From the NCBI GenBank assembly GCA_947595555.1, contig CANQES010000059.1, positions 1-9,042 on the forward strand: a stretch of DNA of 9,042 nt, given 5' to 3'. The position numbers and the translations under genes were made by a program. The notes under the pieces were generated by a model. The model was given only the letters and a program-made list of their open reading frames with translations, was not told the DNA's origin and did not search any database. The stretch comes from an uncultured Clostridia bacterium. Its GTDB lineage: Bacteria; Bacillota; Clostridia; TANB77; CAG-508. Below, piece by piece: positions 1 through 5,687 of this stretch. Each line of letters opens with the position of its first letter. Positions within the stretch are counted from its first letter, which is position 1.

Positions 1-697
1 CTTCTCCCATAACAAATCCACTTCTTTCTTTGTCAAATGGGATACTAGCTCTATTTTTGTCAGTAGCCTGTGATAATGCTTTCATATTCTCAAAACCTGC
101 AATTCCAATTTTGCAAATAGCTGCTTCTGTTCCTCCTGCTAAAATAGCATCTTCTGAACCATATTTTATTGTTCTATAAGCCTCTCCTATCGCATTTGTT
201 GATGACGCACATGCTGTCACAATCGAAATTGATTCTCCCTTTAATCCTAAATCAATAGATACATTTCCCGCTGGCATATTAACAATTGTCATTGGAATAA
301 ACATTGGTGATACTCTATTACTTCCTTTTGTACAGTTTATTTCACACTGTTCTTGAATTGTTTTCAGTCCTCCAATTCCTGTACTAATAAAGGTTCCTAC
401 TCTTTCTAAATCAGTATTTTCTTTTGTTATTCCACTATCTTTAAAAGCCTCTCTTGCTGCTATAATGGCAAACTGTGAGCTTCTATCTAATCGTTTTGCT
501 TGTTTTACATCAAAATGTTCTGCTTGATTATAGTCCTTTACTTCTGCAACTAAACTTGTTTTTAGCCCTGTAGCATCAAACAATGTTATTTTATCAATTC
601 CACATTTCTTTTCTTGTATCCCTTTCCATGTTTCTTCTACATTATGACCAATTGGAGTAATAGCTCCTAATCCTGTAATTACAACTCTTCTTTTCAT
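1..697 (-). CDS. fabF: 3-oxoacyl-ACP synthase II (FabF), partial, C-terminal part beyond window
   Basis: FabF condenses malonyl-ACP with a growing acyl-ACP in the cytoplasmic type II fatty-acid synthesis cycle. The reading frame opens at an ATG at 697 and stays open for 232 codons to the window edge, so roughly the last 180 residues of a normal protein of about 410 are missing, including the two active-site histidines. Visible family features are the N-terminal MKRRVVITGLG (residues 1-11), ITPIG (13-17), and the nucleophile-elbow TACASS with the catalytic cysteine at residue 163, the same number as in E. coli FabF. A good ribosome site, AAAGGAAG, ends about 8 bases before the ATG. The gene starts 14 bases after fabG stops, so it is the downstream member of the fabD-fabG-fabF run. 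FabB is an alternative name for the family, but Firmicutes generally carry FabF. The truncation is only a window effect. Confidence 0.95.
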   Translation of the reverse strand, partial: MKRRVVITGLGAITPIGHNVEETWKGIQEKKCGIDKITLFDATGLKTSLVAEVKDYNQAEHFDVKQAKRLDRSSQFAIIAAREAFKDSGITKENTDLERVGTFISTGIGGLKTIQEQCEINCTKGSNRVSPMFIPMTIVNMPAGNVSIDLGLKGESISIVTACASSTNAIGEAYRTIKYGSEDAILAGGTEAAICKIGIAGFENMKALSQATDKNRASIPFDKERSGFVMGE

Positions 698-711
698 ACT
701 ATTCTTCCTTT

Positions 712-1446
712 CTACATCAACATTCCGCCATCTACATGAATTACTTGCCCTGTTATATATGAACTATCTTCTGATGCTAAAAATTTAACAACATTTGCTA
801 CATCCTGTGCAACTCCAATTCGTTTTAACGGGATATTCTTAGCAATGTCTTCTTTTACTTCATCTGTCAAAACATCTGTCATACTCGTCTCAATAAAACC
901 TGGTGCCACAGCATTTACCAAAATATTACGAGAAGCCACTTCTTTTGCCAGACTTTTGGTAAAGCCAATAATTCCCGCCTTAGAAGCCGCATAATTAGTC
1001 TGACCTGCATTTCCTGAAATGCCCACAACAGAAGAAATGTTAATAATTCTTCCTGTACGTGCTTTCAACATATGTCTAATAACATTTTTTGTCATGTTAA
1101 ATGTACCTATTAAATTGACATCAATTACTTGTTCAAAATCCTCTTTACTCATTCTCATTAGTAACATGTCTTTCGTAATTCCTGCATTGTTTACTAATAC
1201 ATCTATTTGACCAAATTTTTCAATTACCTGTTCTACTAATTTTTCACATTCTTCAAAATTAGAAACATCTCCTGCTACTTGAAAACATTTTACTTGGTTC
1301 GCTTCAATGTCTTTCTTCAGTTCAATTAATTCTTCATTTTCTTTTCTATAATTTAGTGCAATATTGAATCCTTCTTTTGAAAGTGTCAATGCAATTTGCT
1401 TTCCAATTCCTCGTGTTGCACCTGTAATCAAAGCTACTTTATCCAT
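712..1446 (-). CDS. fabG: 3-oxoacyl-ACP reductase (FabG)
   Basis: FabG reduces 3-oxoacyl-ACP to 3-hydroxyacyl-ACP with NADPH, the first reduction of each elongation round. It is a short-chain dehydrogenase of 244 residues, the usual length. The nucleotide-binding motif TGATRGIG spans residues 8-15, NNAG spans 86-89, and the catalytic triad is Ser138 or Ser139 with Tyr152 and Lys156 in NYAASK. The C-terminal ITGQVIHVDGGM is typical of FabG. An upstream in-frame ATG at 1458 overlaps the fabD stop as ATGA, but GAAAGG would directly touch it. That site lies about 11-12 bases before the ATG at 1446, and the shorter product MDKVALITG matches family N termini, so 1446 is preferred. The next gene is fabF, 14 bases on. 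Confidence 0.95.
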   Translation of the reverse strand: MDKVALITGATRGIGKQIALTLSKEGFNIALNYRKENEELIELKKDIEANQVKCFQVAGDVSNFEECEKLVEQVIEKFGQIDVLVNNAGITKDMLLMRMSKEDFEQVIDVNLIGTFNMTKNVIRHMLKARTGRIINISSVVGISGNAGQTNYAASKAGIIGFTKSLAKEVASRNILVNAVAPGFIETSMTDVLTDEVKEDIAKNIPLKRIGVAQDVANVVKFLASEDSSYITGQVIHVDGGMLM

Positions 1447-1454
1447 AAAAATCT

Positions 1455-2318
1455 TCATCCTTTCATTCTTTTGACAAAACCAGATAAAGTTTTTCCTGGT
1501 CCTACTTCTATAAATTCATCTATTCCCATATCTAGCATTGTTTGTATGCTTTTATCAAATCGAACTGGGCTAATAATATGCCTTGCCAAGATGTCTTTTA
1601 TATCATCTTCTGATGTATAAATCATTCCATCAATATTTTTAACAACTGGTGTTTTAAAATCATGGAATTCAACTTTTTCCAGTTCTTTCCTTAATGCAAT
1701 AGAAGCTTGAGTTAGTTTTATTGTATGAAATGGTCCTGCTGTTTTTAATATTCTCACTTTTTTTGCTCCTAGTTCATTGGCTATCTGTTCAGCTTGCTCA
1801 ACTGCTTGCTTTTCACCAGATATAACAATCTGTCCAACAGTATTGAAATTTGCTGGAACTACGAAGCCAGCTGTTACTCTTTTACATACTTCTTGTACCT
1901 GTTCTTCATTCATACCAAGAATTGCTGCCATAAGCCATTCACCATCTGGTACAAGTTCTTGCATATATTCTCCTCTTTTTTGAACTAATTTTACTCCTTG
2001 TTCAAAGTCAAGTGCTTTACTGTAAATAAGGGCAGAATATTCACCTAAACTTAAACCTGCCGATGCTTCTGCTTTTATACCTTTCTTTTCCAAAACAGCT
2101 AACATTGCTAAACTCATAGTTAAAATACAAAGCTGTGTATTTTTAGTTTGATTTAATATCTCTTCACTTCCATTGAAACTTATGTCAGCGACATCGACTC
2201 CTGTTATGTTTTTAACTCTTTTATATATATCTCTTGCTTCTTCATGTTCATCATATAAATCTTTTCCCATACCTACACTTTGAGAGCCTTGACCCGGAAA
2301 TAAAAATCCAATTTTCAT
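1455..2318 (-). CDS. fabD: Malonyl-CoA:ACP S-malonyltransferase (FabD)
   Basis: FabD transfers malonyl from malonyl-CoA to acyl carrier protein and so supplies the elongation unit for FabF. The 287-residue length fits the family (about 290-310). Visible motifs are FPGQGSQ (7-13), the active-site serine in GLSLGE (Ser90; the family usually has GHSLGE, so the residue before the serine is Leu instead of His), the substrate-carboxylate arginine in QKRGEYMQ (Arg115) and the catalytic histidine in GPFHT (His198). The frame can be extended 7 codons upstream to a TTG at 2339, but AAAGGA lies about 12 bases before the ATG at 2318 and MKIGFLFPGQG is the normal family start. The gene starts 4 bases after the birA stop, and its stop overlaps the alternative fabG start, which indicates translational coupling. 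Confidence 0.95.
   Translation of the reverse strand: MKIGFLFPGQGSQSVGMGKDLYDEHEEARDIYKRVKNITGVDVADISFNGSEEILNQTKNTQLCILTMSLAMLAVLEKKGIKAEASAGLSLGEYSALIYSKALDFEQGVKLVQKRGEYMQELVPDGEWLMAAILGMNEEQVQEVCKRVTAGFVVPANFNTVGQIVISGEKQAVEQAEQIANELGAKKVRILKTAGPFHTIKLTQASIALRKELEKVEFHDFKTPVVKNIDGMIYTSEDDIKDILARHIISPVRFDKSIQTMLDMGIDEFIEVGPGKTLSGFVKRMKG
1459..1464 (-). promoter_or_regulatory. Ribosome binding site that decides the fabG start
   Basis: GAAAGG on the minus strand lies inside the last codons of fabD. It directly abuts the ATG at 1458, which leaves no room for initiation there, but it is about 12 bases from the ATG at 1446. This supports the shorter FabG. The spacing is slightly long, so some initiation at 1458 cannot be excluded. 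Confidence 0.6.
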
Positions 2319-2322
2319 TTTA

Positions 2323-2899
2323 TTATGACATCCTTTCAAATATTTTTCTTTCCAACAGATTACAAAATTCTGCTATAATTCTTTCATTATCCACCTTTAT
2401 ACCAAATTCCTTTTCAATAGAAGAAGCTACACCTTCAATCTCTTCTGGAATGTCTTTTTGATTAGTATTAATGCCAATTCCAATAACCATGTCTATCAAG
2501 CAATCTCCTTGTACCCTTGTTTCTGTCAAAATACCTCCAATTTTCTTATCATGATAAACAATATCATTTGGACATTTTATAGCAAGTGTTATATTATATA
2601 ATTTTTCAAAAACTTCTATAATTATTTTTGCTATGTCAATTGTAATTCCTTCTAATTTTTTAATTTGATAGTCTTCATGTAATAATAAAGAAAAAGCAAT
2701 ATTATTTTCCTGACTAGTGTACCATTTTCTGCCATGAGTACCGTTTTCCTTCTGTTTGAATACCAGACATTATAATTGTTCCACTTTCTATCTTTTTTCT
2801 TTCAACTCTCCTCCAAACTTCTAATTGAGTTGAATCAATTTTAGGATAGTAGAAAATTTTTCTTCCTATAAATTGTGTATTTAAATTTTGCAATTCCAT
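2323..2899 (-). pseudogene. birA: Biotin--[acetyl-CoA-carboxylase] ligase (BirA-like), frameshifted
   Basis: Biotin-protein ligase makes biotinyl-AMP and attaches biotin to the carrier protein of acetyl-CoA carboxylase, which fits its place before fabD. Frame one, from the ATG at 2899 (SD GAGGAAA), gives 52 good residues with the IDSTQ motif (21-25) and ends in QTEGK. It then runs out of register to a TAG at 2714. If one base is removed at about 2743, the next frame reads GTHGRKWYTSQENN directly after QTEGK and continues to the TAA at 2323. It carries KCPNDI (biotin/ATP site, KWPNDI in most relatives), KKIGGILTE with the catalytic lysine, and the IGIGINTN glycine loop. This second frame has no start codon until TTG at 2529, so it is easily missed. 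The repaired protein is about 191 residues, without an N-terminal HTH domain and apparently without the usual C-terminal SH3-like domain. It overlaps the upstream ligase gene by 19 bases. A sequencing error or a true mutation are both possible. Confidence 0.85.
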
Positions 2900-4614
2900 G
2901 TTGTTTCCTCTTTTTCAATTTTTTCCAAATTACTTTGTCTTTTTATCTTATTTGTTGTTGTTTTAATTAGTGGTTCTTGAGTTAAAATAATACCTCTAAT
3001 TGCTTTATAATGTGGCATTGTTTGATTAATGTCTTTGATTTTCTGCTTCATTGCCTGATAAATTTCTTCTTGTTCAGTTACTTTGTAAGCTTCTTCTACA
3101 ATATCTTTATTATAAACAAGTTTAGCAAATATCTTAATATCATTTTTATCCTCTGACATTTGTTTACCAAACACAAAGGATTCTTCAATTCCTTCAATTC
3201 GATTAATCAAATTTTCCATTTCTTCTGGGAAAATGTTTTTCCCATTTTTCAATACAATAACACTTTTCTTTCTTCCGCAAATAAAAATATACCCTTCTTC
3301 ATCAATCCTTGCTAAATCTCCAGTATAAAACCATCCATCTACTATAGCTTTTCTTGTCTCTACTTTATTTTCAAAATACTCAATCATTACATTATGTCCT
3401 TGTACCACTAATTCTCCTATTCCTTGTGCATCTGGATTTACAATTTTTGCTTTTACACTTGGTACAGTTTTTCCAATCGAACCTACCTTATGATGTTCAT
3501 TCGTCCCAATAGCAACAACTGGTGATGTTTCAGTTAATCCATATCCTTGAACTAAGTTAAATCCCATTAACCTATAATTTTCTTCTATTCTAGCATCTAA
3601 GCTAGCAGCTCCACTAATTAATAGCTTAACATTATTACCCAACATCTCATGAACTTCATGAAACACCTCTTTTTTCTTCTCCATAGAACTATTTCTATAT
3701 TGTTCTTGCTTTTGTATAAATTCTTCTAATTTGCCTTCCTTTTCTATTTGCCTTAAAATTATTTTAAAAATACCTTCATAAATTGCTGGTACAGATGCCA
3801 TAACAGAAACTTTATATTCTTTCATATTATCTGGAATATATCTAATACCATCAGCAAATACTGTTTTCGCTCCTGTATATAAGGCAAATAAGAAACCAAC
3901 TGTACATTCAAATACATGATGCAATGGAAGAAAAGATAGAAATACATCATTTTCATCTATATCTAAAATAGAAGCAATATCCATTAAATTAGAACAAATA
4001 TTGCAATGAGATAGTGCAACAATTTTAGAAGCAGAAGTTGTTCCAGAAGTAAATAACATTATACTCATTTCTTGAGGATTAATTTTTGCCTCTAAATATT
4101 CTTTATTCCCTTGTTTAATTAATTTATGTCCTCTTTCAATTAACTCTTTTTCTGAATAAATTCCATTCTTATGTTCTTCTGAATCCATACATATTAAATG
4201 CTTTAATTTTCCTATTCCTTCTTTTTTAGCATCTTCCAATACAGTTTCATATTTTTTACTATAAACAATAGCCTCTACTCCAGAACGTTCTAATAAATTT
4301 TTCAATTCATTTTCTGGTAAAGATTTATCTAACGGAACTACAATACCTACTCCACAAACAATTGCTAGATAAGCTATTTCCCATTCATATCTATTTTCTC
4401 CAATAACTGCAACTCTTTTTCCTTTTAAACCCATATCTATGAAAGCTGTACCTAATGCATTTATTTTTTCTCTAACTTCTTTATGTGTTATATATTGATA
4501 AGAATTTTCAGCTGTTCTTATTTGATAAGCAATTTGATTTCCAAATTTTGCTCCTGATTTTTTCAACATATCTTTTAAATCAGTTATTTTTACATGTTCA
4601 TGTCTTTTACTCAT
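2881..4614 (-). CDS. AMP-binding acyl-activating ligase (long-chain fatty acid--CoA or --ACP ligase-like)
   Basis: A 577-residue ANL-superfamily adenylate-forming enzyme. It most likely activates a fatty acid as acyl-AMP and passes it to CoA or ACP in the cytoplasm. Motifs in order: the ATP P-loop FTSGTTSASK (188-197), FLPLHHVFE (228-236) as in long-chain acyl-CoA synthetases, YGLTETSP (358-365), WFYTGD (428-433), GRKK (447-450), and the C-terminal catalytic lysine in TNKIKR (Lys556). The P-loop has SASK where most relatives have GxPKG. No N-terminal signal or membrane segment is seen. The start at 4614 has the SD AAGGAG 7 bases upstream. It is the first gene of the fatty-acid operon, with a minus-strand TATAAT box upstream, and its 3' end overlaps birA by 19 bases. 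The operon context favours recycling of exogenous fatty acids into ACP or CoA pools. The acceptor cannot be told from sequence. Confidence 0.85.
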   Translation of the reverse strand: MSKRHEHVKITDLKDMLKKSGAKFGNQIAYQIRTAENSYQYITHKEVREKINALGTAFIDMGLKGKRVAVIGENRYEWEIAYLAIVCGVGIVVPLDKSLPENELKNLLERSGVEAIVYSKKYETVLEDAKKEGIGKLKHLICMDSEEHKNGIYSEKELIERGHKLIKQGNKEYLEAKINPQEMSIMLFTSGTTSASKIVALSHCNICSNLMDIASILDIDENDVFLSFLPLHHVFECTVGFLFALYTGAKTVFADGIRYIPDNMKEYKVSVMASVPAIYEGIFKIILRQIEKEGKLEEFIQKQEQYRNSSMEKKKEVFHEVHEMLGNNVKLLISGAASLDARIEENYRLMGFNLVQGYGLTETSPVVAIGTNEHHKVGSIGKTVPSVKAKIVNPDAQGIGELVVQGHNVMIEYFENKVETRKAIVDGWFYTGDLARIDEEGYIFICGRKKSVIVLKNGKNIFPEEMENLINRIEGIEESFVFGKQMSEDKNDIKIFAKLVYNKDIVEEAYKVTEQEEIYQAMKQKIKDINQTMPHYKAIRGIILTQEPLIKTTTNKIKRQSNLEKIEKEETTWNCKI

Positions 4615-4643
4615 TTTTTTCTCCTTGTATAAATTATGTGGTC

Positions 4644-4649
4644 ATTATA
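4644..4649 (-). promoter_or_regulatory. Putative -10 box for the fatty-acid operon
   Basis: Minus-strand TATAAT lies 30 bases before the ligase ATG, with the SD AAGGAG in between. The sequence 17-18 bases upstream is only weakly -35-like, so this promoter is either activator-dependent or relies on the -10. It is the only good -10 box in the short intergenic region on this strand. Confidence 0.55.
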
Positions 4650-4676
4650 TCATAAACAAATAAAAAAAGCGAATAG

Positions 4677-4690
4677 ACTGAAAGGTCAGT
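4677..4690. repeat. Small inverted repeat between divergent promoters, possible operator
   Basis: ACTGA (4677-4681), AAGG, TCAGT (4686-4690) form a 5-bp perfect dyad. It touches the plus-strand TATAAT of the DUF368 gene and lies just upstream of the minus-strand promoter of the acyl-ligase operon. Dyads of this general size serve as repressor operators (for example for TetR-type regulators) near fatty-acid genes, but no regulator gene is in the window. The function is an inference. Confidence 0.3.
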
Positions 4691-4695
4691 ATAAT
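4690..4695 (+). promoter_or_regulatory. Putative -10 box for the DUF368 gene
   Basis: Plus-strand TATAAT lies 38 bases before the ATG at 4734. No convincing -35 is found 16-18 bases upstream. It is immediately adjacent to the ACTGA/TCAGT dyad, so a protein bound there would block it. Confidence 0.45.
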
Positions 4696-4733
4696 CTTCC
4701 TCATCTCTCATATAGTTAAAAGAGGTGTTATAC

Positions 4734-5537
4734 ATGAAAGTATTTTTGTTGGATGTCTTAAAAGGAATTGCAATTGGTTCTGGGGCTATTTTACCTGGAA
4801 TTAGTAGTGGTGTATTTTGCGTTATTTTTGGAATTTACGAAAAACTTTTAGATAGTATTTTAAACTTTTTTAAAAATATTAGACAAAATATAAAATTTTT
4901 GTGTCCTATTGCCATAGGTGCCACTTTAGGAATTTTGTTGTTTAGTAATGTATTAAATTATAGCTTATATCATTTTCCTATTCAAACAAAATCTATTTTT
5001 ATTGGATTAATTTTAGGAAGCCTTCCTTCTTTAATTAGAGAAGCAAATAAAAAAACAACCTTTAAGATGTCTTACTTAGTATTTTTTTTATTAGCTCTTT
5101 TAATTGGAATTGGTTGCATCCTTTTAGAAAATTATTTAACTCCGCCTTCTTTACAAAACATTAATTTTCTTTATTTTGTTATATGTGGATTTTTCATGTC
5201 TATCGGTGTTGTCGTTCCTGGTGTTAGCAGTACAGTTATTTTAATGCTTTTAGGTATTTACAATGTTTACTTAATGTCAATATCTAATTTATATTTTCCT
5301 ATTTTATTGCCCTTATCTATTGGTTTAATTATTGGTGGATTTTGTTTTATGACATTGACTAAGTATTTGTTAGATAACTATCATTCTGCAGCTTTTTATA
5401 GTATTATGGGATTTACTATTGGTTCTATTTTTGTTTTATTACCTAGCCCCGCTTCTATAATAGAAGTATTTATAAGCTTTTTGTGTTGCACACTACGGAT
5501 TTTACATTGCTATTTTATTAAAATAATATGCTTTTAA
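4734..5537 (+). CDS. DUF368 membrane protein, PopT-like polyprenyl-phosphate transporter; 3' end probably frameshifted
   Basis: A very hydrophobic 267-residue integral membrane protein of the DUF368 family. Members of this family have been described as undecaprenyl-phosphate translocases that recycle the cell-envelope lipid carrier. Two internally related segments carry the family signature: ILPGISSGVF (19-28) followed by FGIYEKLL, and VVPGVSSTVI (160-169) followed by LGIYNVYL. This is consistent with an inverted two-repeat fold with re-entrant loops. The start at 4734 is chosen over the GTG at 4725 because AGAGGTG lies 6-7 bases before it. The final residues after about 252 (CCTLRILHCYF) lack a family-like transmembrane end. 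The +1 frame from 5494 reads YGFYIAILLK then stops at 5524-5526, which looks like the real end of the last helix. The gene stands alone on the plus strand, divergent from the lipid operon. Confidence 0.85.
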   Translation: MKVFLLDVLKGIAIGSGAILPGISSGVFCVIFGIYEKLLDSILNFFKNIRQNIKFLCPIAIGATLGILLFSNVLNYSLYHFPIQTKSIFIGLILGSLPSLIREANKKTTFKMSYLVFFLLALLIGIGCILLENYLTPPSLQNINFLYFVICGFFMSIGVVVPGVSSTVILMLLGIYNVYLMSISNLYFPILLPLSIGLIIGGFCFMTLTKYLLDNYHSAAFYSIMGFTIGSIFVLLPSPASIIEVFISFLCCTLRILHCYFIKIICF

Positions 5538-5564
5538 TTTATAAAAAAATATTGCTTTAAGTTA

Positions 5565-5593
5565 TTGACAAGGTGTAGTTTTTGTTGTATATT
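5565..5593 (+). promoter_or_regulatory. Strong sigma-A-type promoter of a candidate small RNA
   Basis: A perfect -35 TTGACA (5565-5570), a 17-base spacer and TATATT (5588-5593, five of six matches to TATAAT) predict a start near 5600. It lies after the DUF368 gene on the plus strand and faces the U32-family gene, which is on the other strand. No reading frame follows it, so it should drive a short non-coding transcript. Confidence 0.65.
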
Positions 5594-5599
5594 TAAATT

Positions 5600-5684
5600 A
5601 CATCAATAGGATTTATTCTTTGATTAGTCTCCTTTTAAGCATATCGAGGAGATGAGAGCTACACTATAAAGTGTAGCTCTTTTA
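5600..5684 (+). ncRNA. Candidate small RNA of about 85 nt, no family recognised
   Basis: The interval between the consensus-like promoter and the intrinsic terminator has no open frame of useful length or usable start. The predicted transcript can fold into three hairpins: ATCAA (5602-5606) with TTGAT (5620-5624); TCTCCT (5628-5633) with AGGAGA (5647-5652), extended by a G-U pair; and the terminator. The second stem contains CTCCTTTT, complementary to the AAAAGGAG type of ribosome binding site, a feature seen in Gram-positive base-pairing regulatory RNAs. It also contains AGGAG on its 3' arm, which could mask that sequence. I do not recognise an Rfam-type family. The alternative is a fortuitous promoter plus the terminator of the DUF368 gene. 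Confidence 0.5.
5655..5683 (+). terminator. Intrinsic terminator
   Basis: A perfect 11-bp stem AGAGCTACACT (5655-5665) and AGTGTAGCTCT (5670-5680) closes a four-base ATAA loop. A T run (5680-5683) and further T-rich sequence follow on the plus strand. On the minus strand the stem is followed by CATCTCC, so it should work mainly for plus-strand transcripts: the candidate small RNA and any read-through from the DUF368 gene. Confidence 0.85.
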
Positions 5685-5687
5685 ATC

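Noticed and set aside
1777..1988. Two overlapping plus-strand frames, cysteine- and serine-rich
   Set aside because: They lie entirely antisense to fabD, in two different frames, and mirror its codons; no initiation signal is present.
2740..2750. Programmed ribosomal frameshift in birA
   Set aside because: The site lacks a canonical slippery heptamer, a nearby stimulatory hairpin was not evident, and biotin ligases are not known to use frameshifting. A sequence error or mutation is simpler.
4677..4690. Known FapR or FabT operator
   Set aside because: The ACTGA-AAGG-TCAGT dyad does not resemble the operator patterns I recall for FapR or FabT, so no named regulator is assigned.
5655..5680. 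Terminator acting on the pyrG-U32 transcript (minus strand)
   Set aside because: The stem is symmetrical, but on the minus strand it is followed by CATCTCCTC and not by a T tract, so termination in that direction is not well supported.
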